From contig NW_020167521.1 in the NCBI RefSeq assembly GCF_001641265.1, forward strand, positions 434,001 to 498,000: a stretch of 64,000 nt of DNA. The letters are read 5' to 3'. This document shows, piece by piece, positions 1 through 10,725 of this stretch. The DNA comes from Pseudogymnoascus destructans. Its lineage: Eukaryota; Ascomycota; Leotiomycetes; Thelebolales; Thelebolaceae. The position numbers were made by a program, and so were the translations under genes. How positions within the stretch are numbered: the stretch's first letter is position 1; every line of letters begins with the position of its first letter. Below the pieces are notes generated by a model. The model was not told the origin of the DNA and did not search any database. It saw only the letters and a program-made list of their open reading frames with translations.

Positions 1-200
1 GACCAAACACCTAGCAGACCAAACACCTAGCAGCCCCTAAGAGGCCATGGACGTCAACATCACCACCCCTCTATGCTAGGAAACCATACCCTAAGCCACG
101 GCTAGTGCCGCTAGAAACGACCTCGAAACAGAGACCTATAGGTCTACTAAGCAAACATAGGCTAGATCGCACCCTGCTATATCACCACACTCCACCTCAC
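1..200. repeat. Degenerate repeat flank
   Basis: No gene is seen. The first bases are a short direct duplication (a 16-base unit repeated at 2 and 18), followed by sequence rich in CTAG and TpA and in small palindromes, for example the one at 142-155. The composition matches other RIP-decayed stretches in the window. It borders the inverted LTR duplication that begins at 201. Confidence 0.4.
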
Positions 201-2036
201 TGTAACGCTGACTTCTAAACGATAGAAGACACAGAGGTTTCTTGCGTAAGGTTGACTTGACAGAGGAGGCAGGGGATTAGACACAAAGGCTTTCCAAGTA
301 ACACGTTACAGTATTGTAAAGAATACTATATTGAGTTGAGCACGAAGCTCCTATCTCAGGAAATACTATCTACTTATATAGTGGTGTTGTGCCAAAGGGA
401 TATCTGTAATGGTGGGTGCACCAGATGTGAGAATCTAGCCACCCAAGGAAGGGATGATTTTACTAAGACAACACACTGTCTTAGAAAAAGAGCCAAAGGG
501 TCGTAGCTTAGACTATTCCACAACGCAGCAATCAAGTGTATGATGTAGTGGAGTGGTTTAGACAAGTTGTACAAATGTTGAGTCTGAGAACTCAGGGATA
601 AGTCAGAGATTAGCACCTCACTGACTTTTCAGAAACAAGGAGTAACAAGATCAATGCTTGGAAGCTTGGAAAAGACATGGAAGTATGTGATAGTCGATTT
701 ACTGTATTGTCTGCTTGCCCTTTCTTAAGGAAAGGGCAATCCTATTTATGCTAAAGGAGTGTAGTTCTCTAATTTTCCAAGACTTTCCATGACTAACCAG
801 GCTTGGTAACTGTAGTCAATGTAAGAGAATCCCATAGAATCATCTCCTAGGTTCCTAGCCTATAGGAAGTGAAAGGAGGTCCAAGGTAAGAGTACCCCTA
901 TAGACAGATTATGTCATAACTTAACCAATCTTGTAGGTAACTAAGGACCGATGATATGTAATGAATCATAGAGGGTTGTAGAAGCTTTTGGAGCTATCGT
1001 TCATGTTCCTAGGCCTCTAGTTGATAGAGATATGTCATGTGTAGTATTAGCCCAGTAACTAAGGAGTGATGTCATGTAATGAATCATAGAGGGTTGTAGA
1101 GATATGCTATGTGGTCATATCGGCCCAGTAACTAAGGAGAAATGACGTGTAATGAATCATAGAGGGTTATAGCAATCGTTGAGTAGTATTGCTCTTGTTG
1201 TTGGTGTGACAAGCCAAAATATGTATAGTGACTTGTAGGTTTGAGGAGGAGATTTCTAAGTTTGCTCTTGAGTTTGATAGCAAACTGAGTGCAACAAATG
1301 TTAGTTACCTACAAGATTGGTTAAGTTATGACATAATCTGTCTATAGGGGTACTCTGACCTTGGACCTCCTTTCACTTCCTATAGGCTAGGAACCTAGGA
1401 GATGATTCTATGGGATTCTCTTACATTGACTACAGTTACCAAGCCTGGTTAGTCATGGAAAGTCTTGGAAAATTAGAGAACTACACTCCTTTAGCATAAA
1501 TAGGATTGCCCTTTCCTTAAGAAAGGGCAAGCAGACAATACAGTAAATCGACTATCACATACTTCCATGTCTTTTCCAAGCTTCCAAGCATTGATCTTGT
1601 TACTCCTTGTTTCTGAAAAGTCAGTGAGGTGCTAATCTCTGACTTATCCCTGAGTTCTCAGACTCAACATTTGTACAACTTGTCTAAACCACTCCACTAC
1701 ATCATACACTTGATTGCTGCGTTGTGGAATAGTCTAAGCTACGACCCTTTGGCTCTTTTTCTAAGACAGTGTGTTGTCTTAGTAAAATCATCCCTTCCTT
1801 GGGTGGCTAGATTCTCACATCTGGTGCACCCACCATTACAGATATCCCTTTGGCACAACACCACTATATAAGTAGATAGTATTTCCTTAGATAGGAGCTT
1901 CGTGCTCAACTCAATATAGTATTCTTTATAACGTGTTACTTAGAAATCCTTTGTGTCTAATCCCCTACCTCCTCTGTCAAGTCAACCTTACGCAAGAAAC
2001 CTCTGTGTCTTCTATCGTTTAGAAGTTAGCGTCACA
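201..2036. repeat. Inverted duplication of nested LTR-A/LTR-B
   Basis: The left arm (201-943) and right arm (1302-2036) are reverse complements, separated by 944-1301. Each arm consists of the first ~200 bp of LTR-A (starting TGTAACGC at 201, reverse copy ending at 2036) interrupted by LTR-B (starting TGTAATGG at 405; reverse copy ending at 1840). Both arms have the same LTR-A/LTR-B junction, so this is one nested insertion later duplicated in inverse orientation, not two insertions. The right arm lacks 8 bp in the LTR-A part; the LTR-B parts align without gaps. The 80-codon open frame found in each arm is only LTR sequence. A transcript would fold into a ~740-bp hairpin. Confidence 0.85.
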
Positions 2037-2900
2037 CGTATCTACATTTGGCCACTAGCCCTAGCGACTAGTAGCACCACTAGACAACAACGCCATAGGC
2101 CTTGAATACCTTTCATGCCTAATGGCTAAACTAGTAGACTTCGCAGCACTCCTCTAGGTCACAGAGTTCTACATAAAAATCTACACCTACTAGGCTAGCC
2201 TAGCACAACTTACCCCTATATAGCCTAAGAAAGCCACAGCTTCTACTAGCCCTATAGGGGCTCTAGGTTAATGTGACATAGTCCTAGAGGATATCTACTA
2301 TATATTTTCACAAACTAGCAGTCGGGGTCTAGGTCAAACACCCTGATACTCCCTTCAAAGACACTATACTTTGTTTAAAGACACCCATTCCTAATTTTCC
2401 TACTATGTTACCACCTGCTAGTAAGCTATAGAGCCTACAACTCCGCAGCAAGGCCGTAGGGCACACTACACACCACACTCGCACTAGCTTATAACATCAG
2501 ACCAACCGGTCCCGCATGCACCCCCTTTTAGGAGAACCTCCGAGGCACCGCCCTCTACTAGCAAACCTAACACCATCCCGACTAGCAGGGAAGGCTCTTA
2601 GTCAACGGGCCCACGCAAACACGCAAGAACTGCTCTCTAAGGTCATACTCTGTACATAAACCCATAGGTTAGCACGTCCCTACCCTTCGGGAGGTCTTAG
2701 GGCCGCGGGTTACACCCGCGTCCCGCTGGACGTAAATAAGTATCATCATCATCATCATCGACACGCCACAAAACAGATCAACAAGCCATAGAATTCGTCC
2801 TCAAGCCACCCTTCTCGTCCGTCGACAAACCAACAACCCACGCCCCTTCCCTCACCTCACAGCAAGCATCCACGTCCGAGACAGACCCTACAACGGGGTG
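2037..2900. other. Repeat-derived gap, no gene
   Basis: The stretch to about 2600 is CTAG-rich degenerate sequence with small hairpins (e.g. 2092-2126, with GCCAT and ATGGC ends) and no coding potential. A short ATC microsatellite lies at about 2741-2758. From about 2800 the composition becomes GC-richer and resembles the upstream region of the next gene. Confidence 0.4.
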
Positions 2901-3473
2901 GTGCTGGTACGTAAGAGCGGCAGGGGCATGCATATGCTATGTTTGGGATGGGAAGGGTCGTACATATCGCATATCAACTCCCCGGCGGCGACGAATGGGG
3001 ATCAAGGAGGGGGTGAGCAAAGGTCGTAGTGAGCGTGCCACGGAGCTGCATCTGTGTGAATCCGCACATCCGCGCATCCGCACATCCGCGTACCAAATCT
3101 GTCCATACCGCGTCGTAGTTGGTGAAGAATGGATATACGACTCGACTGTATTGTTGGTAGCCGTCGTCTTTCTGGCTGCCGGATGGACGGAGAGTGGGAT
3201 AAGGAGGGAATAAATGGGATATCTTGGGTGGGGTCAGCGTTCCCAAAACCAAGCTTTTTCGACGCGGAACCGATCCTTGGACACGCCTCGGCGCATGTCT
3301 CTCTACACGCTGATTACCGGACCAAAAACAGCTCCAACCACCACCACCGTGAGGGGTATATTTACCCAGTACCCCCCCAATACCCCTCTGTTTACTTCTG
3401 TTCGTCCCCAAAGTCACACTGATCAATTGACAAACACAACCACACCTCAAACACACACCCCACCACCGTAACA

Positions 3474-5362
3474 ATGGTCCACCTCACCGGCATCCCGACC
3501 GACTCCTCCCTCCAGCCCAGCTCCGCCGTCGACGGCGCCGCCAAAGAGCCCGAATCCGGCCCCGTCAAGCAACTCGGCGAGCGCCTAGCTAAAGCCGTGC
3601 TGACCGGCCGCGAGCAGAGCGGCCAGCAGGCCGGTGAACAGTTTATGACGTCTGTGTATGCGAGTCGGTATGCGGCGGAGGATTTGCCTAAGCATGAGAT
3701 GCCGGAGGGGGGTATGCCGAAGGAGGTCGCGTATCGGATGATTAAGGATGAGACGAGCTTGGATGGGAATCCGATGTTGAAGTGAGTGATGTGTGAGGAG
3801 GGTTGGGTTGGGTTGATTGTGCTGACGGTTTGGGTAGCTTGGCCAGTTTTGTGACGACTTTCATGGTGAGCTATTTGAGAGTTTATTAGTTGTTTTGTCG
3901 ATATTAGTGCCTGGTGGTGCCATTGATGTTCGTCGTCGAGGGAATTAGGCAATCCAACTTCGCTGCTTGCTCCTAATACCCACAATCCAACTTCGAGTAA
4001 TCCACGAACAATGCTAACACTCCCCAGGAAAAAGAAGTCGAGGACCTCATGACCGAGTCCCTCGCCAAGAACTTCATCGACTACGAAGAGTACCCCCGCA
4101 CAGCCGAGATCCAGAACCGTTGCGTATCCATGATCGGTCGCCTCTTCAATGCCCCCGTCCATAGCGACGCAGCTTCAATCGGTACCTCGACCGTCGGGTC
4201 CTCCGAGGCCGTCATGCTGGCCACGCTAGCCATGAAGAAGCGCTGGCAGAACAAGCGCAAGGCGGAGGGGAAGCCGTTCGACAAGCCCAACATGATTATG
4301 TCTTCGGCCGTGCAGGTCGTCTGGGAGAAGGCCATGCGCTACTTCGAGGTCGAGGAGAAGTACGTGTACTGCACCAAGGAGAGATACGTCCTTGACCCCA
4401 AGGAGACTGTTGACTTGGTCGACGAGAACACCGTAAGTCTTCTGTCTGCCAAACGAGATGACAACGAAGCTAAATAAACATAGATCGGAATCTGCGTCAT
4501 CCTAGGCACCACCTACACCGGTCAATACGAAGACGCCAAAGCAATCAACGACCTCCTCGACGAGCGCGGCCTCGACACCCCCATCAACATCGATGCCGCC
4601 TCCGGCGGCTTCGTCGCGCCCTTCGTCGTCCCCGAGCTGGAATGGGACTTCCGCCTCTCCCACGTCGTCAGCATCAACGTCTCCGGCCACAAGTACGGCC
4701 TCGTCTACCCCGGCGTCGGCTGGGTCATCTGGCGCGACCCCGAGTTCCTCCCCAAGGAACTCGTCTTCAACGTCAACTACCTCGGCGCCGACCAGGCCTC
4801 CTTCACCCTCAACTTCTCCAAGGGCGCCTCCCAGATCATCGGCCAGTACTACCAGCTCATCCGCCTCGGCAAGAATGGGTACCGCGCCATCATGCTCAAC
4901 CTCACCCGCACTGCGGACCTGCTCGCTGCCGCGCTCAAGGATATGGGATTCCTGATCATGAGTGATGGCGAGGGCCGGGGGCTGCCGCTCGTGGCGTTCC
5001 GTCTTGACTCTGCCAAGGAAAAGAGGTACGATGAGTTTGCGATTGCGCATCAGTTGCGGGAGCGGGGATGGATCGTGCCGGCGTATACGATGGCGCCGCA
5101 TACGGATGAGATGAAGATGCTGCGTGTGGTTATTAGGGAGGACTTTAGCAGGAGCAGGTGCGAGCAGTTGATCTGTGATATGAGGCTTAGTCTTGGGCTG
5201 TTGGATGAGATGGATAAGAGGATGCTGAAGGAGTACACGGATTATATTGGTCGCCAGAGGGCGCATGCTCAGAAGCTGGAGGGGCAGTCGCAGCATGATG
5301 TGTATAAGGGCGAGGAGCATAGTTTGCAGGGAACGACGGGGAAGACGCATGGAATTTGTTAG
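3474..5362 (+). CDS. gad: Glutamate decarboxylase (PLP-dependent)
   Basis: Converts L-glutamate to GABA and CO2 in the cytosol, the entry to the GABA shunt and acid tolerance. Exons join(3474..3781, 3838..3865, 4028..4432, 4484..5362), all GT-AG, give 539 aa; exon 2 is only 28 bp. The PLP-binding lysine lies in SGHKYG (about residue 317) and the PLP-ring aspartate in DAASGG (about 284); EYPRTAEIQNRCV is typical of group II decarboxylases of the GAD type. The start is the first ATG after a GC-rich leader and gives the usual fungal N-terminus. The protein is full length with no frame breaks. The region upstream (2900-3473) has CATCCGC tandem units at 3063-3089 and is presumably the promoter. 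Which GAD paralogue this is cannot be judged here. Confidence 0.95.
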
Positions 5363-5631
5363 ATGGTGGGTGGGATGAGCTGCTAGATATTCGAAGAAGT
5401 TAGCTGGGTCTAGAAAGAATGAATGAAGGAACGGATAGTTCATGTCAGTGTTTAGTTTTACCTTGCTGCCTCCGGTTGCCGAGTGACCAGGCGAGACCGC
5501 ATCGTTGGGATAGTGTAGAGCTCCATCCTATTCACCACTCACCACCCTATCCCAGACACTCGCACATGACTACAACACCAAGCGAAGCAACCCCAACCTT
5601 TATAAACAAACTTAAGACCTCTTCAAATCAA

Positions 5632-5880
5632 GCGGCACAGTGGCGCAGTGGAAGTACCACTGTCTGGACAATCTGGCCAGCGGAGGAAGGGGTGGTTATG
5701 GATTCGAGTCCCGGCGAGGAAAGGAAAGAAAGAAAGAGTTTGGAGACGATCAACTCAAATCAACTCAAATCGACACAACATCACACCAAAAAGTAAAATC
5801 AACTGATTTTCTCCTCATCAGATCTTAAGACGCCGAGATCTGATAGGTCTTTTGCATTTTTGATTGATTGATTGATTTCC
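5632..5880 (+). mobile_element. Candidate tRNA-derived SINE
   Basis: The unit has a Pol III A-box-like motif TGGCGCAGTGG (5641-5651) and a B-box-like motif GATTCGAGTCC (5701-5711), with tRNA-like spacing. The arms do not fold into a proper tRNA: the D stem and T stem mismatch. About 150 bp of unrelated sequence follow, ending in a (TGAT)n run near 5860-5876, as SINE tails do. No target duplication was recognised, so a decayed intron-containing tRNA gene remains possible. Confidence 0.4.
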
Positions 5881-6674
5881 TTTTTGCTGTAGTTATGGAG
5901 GGGCCTGTTCTTTATATCGGAGTGCAAGCGTAAGGACTCGAAGTGTGCTTTGAGAACGTATATTGTGCTATTCACTACACTTCTCTCCAAACTCCATGCA
6001 AACCAAACCCCAAGCTCCTCCCACTTCTCCTTTTCAACCACATACACAATCTCCGCCACCAACCCCCTACCCTCCATCATCACATCCTCTACCTTCTCCT
6101 CCACCTCTCATCCCCTTATTCGCCTTCATCGTCCTAACACCCACCCTCCCCCCCATCATCCACGCAATCTCCACCAAACACCCCGTCACCGCTTTACCCA
6201 CCCCCTTTCCCCTCACGCCCTCCTCAAGCATAACACCTACATTCAGTAACCTCTCCCCCTCCTTCTCCTTCCCTCTCTATCGTCGCTATAGCACTCACCC
6301 CTACCACCACCCCATCAACTTCTACCAACACATCCAGGTTATCCAAGTCGCGCTTGCTGGGCAGCAGTCCAGGTAGCGGCAGTCAAGTCGTCCCAGAGAG
6401 TCGGTTGCGAGGTGATGTGAGCCCGGTCTGCGGGGTTGCGGATGGTAGCCAGGCGGGTAGGGATGGAGGAGGGGGTTGCGTGGCGGAGGACGAGGTGGGG
6501 ATATGAGGGGAGAGTGGCGGTCCAGTGGGTGAAGAGCTTGGGGTTGTTAGGGGTTGGAGAAGCATTTGCAGAGGGTATATTTGAGGAGAGGGGAAAGAGG
6601 GGGGAGATTGGGTTTGAAGTATTGTGGGGGAGCCAAGGGGTGGACGGCAGGGAAGAGGTTACGAGATACTGCAT
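5799..6674 (-). pseudogene. GNAT-like acetyltransferase, frameshifted
   Basis: Read on the minus strand, three successive frames together resemble one GNAT N-acetyltransferase. The first part (6674 to about 6339) has LRHATPSSIPTRLATIR and AHITSQPTLWDDLTAATW, as at the N-terminus of GNATs. The next has LVEVDGVVVGVSAIATIER, then LNVGVMLEEGVRGKGVGKAV, which is the acetyl-CoA-binding motif (RGKGVG). The last has KVEDVMMEGRGLVAEIVYVV and KWEELGVWFAW. At least three single-base breaks separate these (near 6337, near 6255 in a G-run, near 6105). It is either a recent pseudogene or a gene with indel errors in the assembly. The 3' end is uncertain; the last frame stays open to 5799. Substrate unknown. 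Confidence 0.55.
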
Positions 6675-6729
6675 GTAAGTGTTGGGGTGAAGATGCGCTT
6701 GTGTCGATCCGGCGAGACAACTGCAGATC

Positions 6730-6837
6730 GCAAATTGGATATCAAAATCATAAATACGCAACGCTAACGCAGCTAACAGGATGGCAAATTGGATATCAAA
6801 ATCATAAATACGCAACGCTAACGCAGCTAACAGGATG
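6730..6837. repeat. 54-bp tandem duplication
   Basis: Two directly adjacent copies of a 54-bp unit lie at 6730-6783 and 6784-6837. They look identical, so the duplication is recent. They lie between the GNAT relic and the 3' end of the chitinase gene. Since 54 is divisible by three, the minus-strand open frame shows an 18-residue repeat, but nothing suggests that it is translated. Confidence 0.85.
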
Positions 6838-6921
6838 TACAGAGCGAAATGACAAAATGCAACAACCAATGCCATGTACCGACGAATCGAACAGCACGGG
6901 AAATTCTGCTTCACTCCGCGC

Positions 6922-8378
6922 TTACTGTCCTGGCATACCAGCCTTCATGTTATCATAAACACTAGTGGGGTAATTGAGGAGGTTCTGGCTCTGGTCGAGC
7001 GACCCCAACTTGTTCTTTGCCGCCGAGATCAAGCTGTTGTTACCCTTCTTATCCGCAGAAGTCTCCCAGAACATAGCACCACCAAGACCCTTCGACTTGA
7101 CGTACTCAGACTTGGCGTTAACCTCCACCGGCGTGTCGTAGCTGATGAACTCCTTGGTAGCAGCATCGTAGCTGTACGCCGCGACAGCCTTGTCATCGTG
7201 GTATTCGGTCGCTGAGGATCTGGGTAGTTCATTATAGTCCCAGACGCCCTTCTCCCAGGTGCCGGCGCCGATGCCGGTGAATGGCTTGCCGAGACCCTCG
7301 GTGGCCTCGAATGAGCGGCCGTAGATGGGCATGCCCAGGACGATCTTGCTGGCAGTTACACCGGCGGCGATGTAGTCAGTAACGGCCGTGTCGGTGGAGA
7401 CGAGGGTGGTAGCGGGGTTATCGATGCTTGTGAAGAGGTTGGCTTGGTGGCCTGCAATAGTGCTCCAGGATCCGGCGTAGTCATAAGCTAATAAGTACCA
7501 GGCGTCAAGGTAGGCGTCCATTTCCTTCATGTGCATCTTCTTGTAGTTTTGTGGTCCGGCGGGGCTGGCAATGGTGACCAGGAAGTGATAACCTGGGGCG
7601 TGTTTGGCGGCATATGCATCGAGGGCCTCGCGGCAGGCGGCGAGGAGGAGGACCATGTTCTTGGCCTCCTCGTCGTTGGCGGGGTACTCCCAGTCGATCT
7701 AGGGAATTTGTTAGCTTGATTCTGCGTTTGGGAAGGGAGTATTTACATCGATTCCGTCAAAGCCAAGGTCTGCAACCAACTTGACTGCGGACGATGCGAA
7801 CTCCTTTCGTCCGGCCTCAGTGCTGGCGGGGACGCGGAAGTTTGCGGAATAGGTCCAGCCACCAATGCTGAGCAGCGTCTTCATGGCACGGTTCTTTTTC
7901 TTGTGGAGATACAACTGCTTAATGCATCCGTAGACATTGCTTCCGGTGTCACTCCAGCTGTCTCCCTCCCAGTGGATCTGTAGGTCTGCCCACTCATCAG
8001 AGAGGTAGCTTATGGGCTGTCAGCATTTGCATTTCTCAGAACCGCATGTATAATTAAGGCTTACACAGTGCCATTTGGGCGTATGTTGGCAAAGGCGTAT
8101 AGAACGTGACTCAGCTCCGATGCTGGGAGCTGCTGTGGCAAGTAGCTACGTTCGTAGATTGCCCTGGTTTCTGTTAGCTGAGATCTTGCCTCGTCGTTCA
8201 CAACTACTAACCAATTCACGAAATAAGCTGCATTTCTAAAACCGGAGACATTTCGGCCAGCGATAGGCTGGAGGGGGGCGCTGGTAACAATTGTGTGGGA
8301 GGTGGGATGGGTTGGAGACGCGAATACCGCTGGGATGGCTAATAGTAAAGCAAGATGCTTCTTCGTCCAGGACAACAT
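6922..8378 (-). CDS. Secreted GH18 class V endochitinase
   Basis: Hydrolyses chitin outside the cell, for nutrition or cell-wall turnover. Exons complement(join(6922..7698, 7747..8008, 8065..8163, 8212..8378)) give 434 aa. The N-terminus is a signal peptide (hydrophobic stretch ending near FASPTH). The GH18 signature DGIDIDWE falls at residues 173-180 and is built across the last intron; E180 is the predicted acid/base and D176/D178 the partners. SIGGWTYS (substrate-assist strand) and MPIYGRSF are also present. Length and architecture match Trichoderma ech42 / Aspergillus chiB-type enzymes; no chitin-binding module or GPI signal is visible. The start ATG precedes the only convincing signal peptide. 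Intact. Confidence 0.93.
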
Positions 8379-9016
8379 GGTTAGCTGATAATTGAATAAA
8401 TCTGTGCAAGTAGATTTCCAAATATATATATAATTCTCGAAAGGATAGTGCAGCAGCTAGGTTGTCGATGCTGAAGTCGGCTGGCGATACTGTCTTCCAC
8501 ACCTCGTCCTCATCGTAGTATATATATCTCTCTTTCTCAACCCCCACCTTTTATAGCAAAGCATGGCTTTCATAATGATAAGGTCATAGTTCCTTGGCTC
8601 TGCCCATAAGAAAGAAAGGCCGCGTCGGCAACGTTACTATAAATGGACTCTCAACATCGATTTTACGACCATGTGAAGAAGAATGTTTGGTGAAGGATGA
8701 GGACCTTGCAGCGATCCTAGTATCGATGACCGACTTCAAATGTCGGGCGTGCGCTGTGAGTGGTGATGTTGCGAGAGAATAGAGATTAAAATCCAGGCAC
8801 GCTGCGGAACATCCCGCACAGGCACTAGACCCTGTTGACCTCTAAAAGGGCCGTCGCATCGACTTGTGGAGCCGTGCGCCATCCGCCGAACCGTTCATCT
8901 AAAGCATCGCGATACTTGCTCAATATCCTTGACCTTAAGCTTGGGGGCTCCGTAAGGTTACAGCGCAGGATCCTATTCACACTTATTCGGGGCGTTTGAG
9001 CATTTACCTATACGAG
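8379..9016. other. Intergenic, no gene seen
   Basis: This is the upstream region of the divergently read chitinase, then unassigned sequence. A 62-codon open frame at 8594 has no recognisable features. TATA-like sequence at about 8420-8432 (reverse strand) could serve the chitinase promoter. Confidence 0.4.
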
Positions 9017-9071
9017 GGCGTGACCCTGGAACCAGGACAGGGGGGTCCCTGTCCTGGTTCGGTATCACGCC
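9017..9071. repeat. Long near-perfect hairpin
   Basis: An inner stem of 14 perfect pairs (9029-9042 with 9047-9060, loop GGGT) lies inside an outer 7-bp stem (GGCGTGA 9017-9023 with TCACGCC 9065-9071). It sits just outside the left arm of the inverted repeat that follows. It may be a structural end of a transposon, but no family was recognised. Confidence 0.7.
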
Positions 9072-9107
9072 GAACCTTATTGGCACGCGATGATGATCAG
9101 AACTGGC

Positions 9108-9327
9108 GCTGATCCTTATGCCCAGCTTCTATGAAGCTGGTGCTTATCCTACGCCTCCGTAGTTCTACGAGGCTTATGCCGATCCTACGCCCAGCTTTGC
9201 CTGGCAATAGTCTGCCCTGTATATGCATGCCAGTCCTACGCCACCTACGTGGTGGCTTAGTGGTCCGATTAGGGCCGGTATTACAATATAGGGCAAAGAT
9301 CTATATACCGTGCACCACCCCTGTAAA
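9108..9327 (+). repeat. Left arm of ~220-bp inverted repeat
   Basis: This arm is the reverse complement of 10348-10725 once a 163-bp MITE in the right arm is removed. Inner copies of an AT-rich unit containing TATACCCTG recur at about 9340-9380 and 9720-9800, and inverted at 10294-10345, as subterminal repeats do in MULE or hAT elements. The whole 9.1-10.7 kb block may therefore be a decayed DNA transposon with long terminal inverted repeats; target duplications were not found. Confidence 0.7.
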
Positions 9328-9815
9328 GATTCATATACCCTGAGCTTTAATAAAAGATTTATATACCCTGCTGACGCCTTCGGCTTCCTTCGTGACTCTA
9401 TTGACCCTGATGTCCCATTTGACACCGCTGCTCCACTGACTATGCTCCTACCATACTCGTGAAAGCGCCCTACTCATGCGGGCACCAGCAGGTTCTCATA
9501 TTGTGGCCCTGCTCCCCACAAGTAGAACACCGCCACCAGAAGCTCCCTCTCCCCTGCCAACTCTCCTCCGTGGGTCCTCCTTCTGGAACCTCTTCTTTGG
9601 CCTCCGCCGTGGGACCTGTGTTATAGGCGGGAAACATGGTTGGCTACAGTGAGGCATGGGGCTAGCGATGCTGACTAAATGCGGCAGAATCTATTGATAG
9701 TCAGCGTTGGGTATATAGATATCGGCAAAAGAATAGCATACCCTGAACTTACCCATGTAAAGAACAGAATACCCTGACCTTTGCGTAAAAAATAGAATAC
9801 CCGTGGGGCCCTATT

Positions 9816-10229
9816 CTACGATATGTAATTGGCTGCAGTTTCCGTGATAATTCCAGCTAGCCAGCCGGCCAAATTGCTTGTGGCTCCATTAACGTCGCGC
9901 TTCTTCGTCCAGAAGCAGAACTTGTCCTTGACGGCCCAGTCGTCTAAAGCCCGGATAACAGCGTCTAAATCCAGGAACTCGGCGCCATCTTCTGTAACGG
10001 AGAGCTCAGCAAGAGCTGACATGCTGTCGACCGTTGGTTCTTCGAAATCTTGGCCCTCGTAGGCCTGCCACAATGAGGGCGGTGAGTCTGCTAAAGGCTC
10101 ATCGATAGAGCTATTATCGTTGTCGCTATTGAGTTTGCAACGACGATATGGGGTAGGTGGTGTGAGCGACAGGAAAGTGGTGGTGTGGCTGTGCCAAAGT
10201 GATAATTTTAGGTGATTGGAGAACACCAC
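9816..10229 (-). pseudogene. Possible transposase N-terminal fragment
   Basis: A 137-codon frame lies between the inverted-repeat arms. Near its end, ALDDWAVKDKFCFWTKKR resembles the start of the FAR1-like DNA-binding region of fungal MULE transposases (AWA..HGFAF..KRS pattern). No catalytic DDE part follows. The assignment is weak and rests on this motif plus the location between inverted arms with subterminal repeats. Confidence 0.25.
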
Positions 10230-10347
10230 ACAAATTACATACGATTACCCACTTCTACGAAATTACCATCCTACAAATAGCACCACACCATATTCTGTTC
10301 TTTACATGGGTAAGTTCAGGGTATTCTATTCTTTTGCCGTATAGGTA

Positions 10348-10725
10348 TTTACAGGGGTGGTGCAGGGTATATAGATCTTTTGCCCCATATTGTAATACCG
10401 GCCCCTAATCGGACCACTAAGCCACCACGTAGGTGGCGTAGGGCTGGCATGCATATACAGTCATAATCCGTTAAGTCGATAGCTCGGGTCCCGTAAATAC
10501 CATCGAGATAGCGTAAATATCGAGATATCGAACGTATTTTGGTAGTGGACAGGGGGGTTGAGGCCAGCAAAACGTATCGACTTAACGTGAATCGAGTATC
10601 GACTTAACGCGTCATGACTGTACAGGGCAGACTGTTGCCAGGCAAAGCTGGGCGTAGGATCGGCATCAGCCTCGTAGAAACTACGGAGGCGTAGGATTAG
10701 CACCAGCTTTGGCATAAGGATCAGC
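10348..10725 (-). repeat. Right arm of inverted repeat, with MITE inside
   Basis: This is the reverse complement of 9108-9327, interrupted at a TA by the MITE at 10458-10620. Outside the MITE the arms differ by scattered substitutions and small indels. Confidence 0.7.
10458..10620. mobile_element. 163-bp MITE, Tc1/mariner-pogo type
   Basis: The ends are inverted repeats of about 24 bp starting CAGTCAT (left CAGTCATAATCCGTTAAGTC; right, reversed, CAGTCATGACGCGTTAAGTC). It is flanked by TA on both sides (10456-10457 and 10621-10622). The other arm of the surrounding inverted repeat shows the same site empty with a single TA, so insertion with TA duplication is directly visible. No coding capacity; the mobilising transposase is not identified, since neither transposon in the window has matching ends. 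Confidence 0.9.

Noticed and set aside
374..616. 80-codon open frame repeated identically at 1629-1871 on the other strand
   Set aside because: Both lie inside LTR-B arms of the inverted duplication; the identity reflects DNA identity and there is no coding signature.
3392..4162. 256-codon minus-strand frame
   Set aside because: Antisense to the introns and exons of the glutamate decarboxylase gene, which has full protein-family support.
4502..5443. 313-codon minus-strand frame
   Set aside because: Shadow of the last gad exon; acidic low-complexity composition caused by GC-rich codons on the other strand.
5635..5720. Intact tRNA gene
   Set aside because: A- and B-box motifs are present but D and T stems do not pair and no acceptor stem was found; kept only as SINE candidate.
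6339..6914. 191-codon minus-strand frame starting at 6914 as a complete gene
   Set aside because: Its first 80 codons are the 54-bp tandem repeat and flank; only the part from 6674 resembles GNAT, and this continues in other frames.
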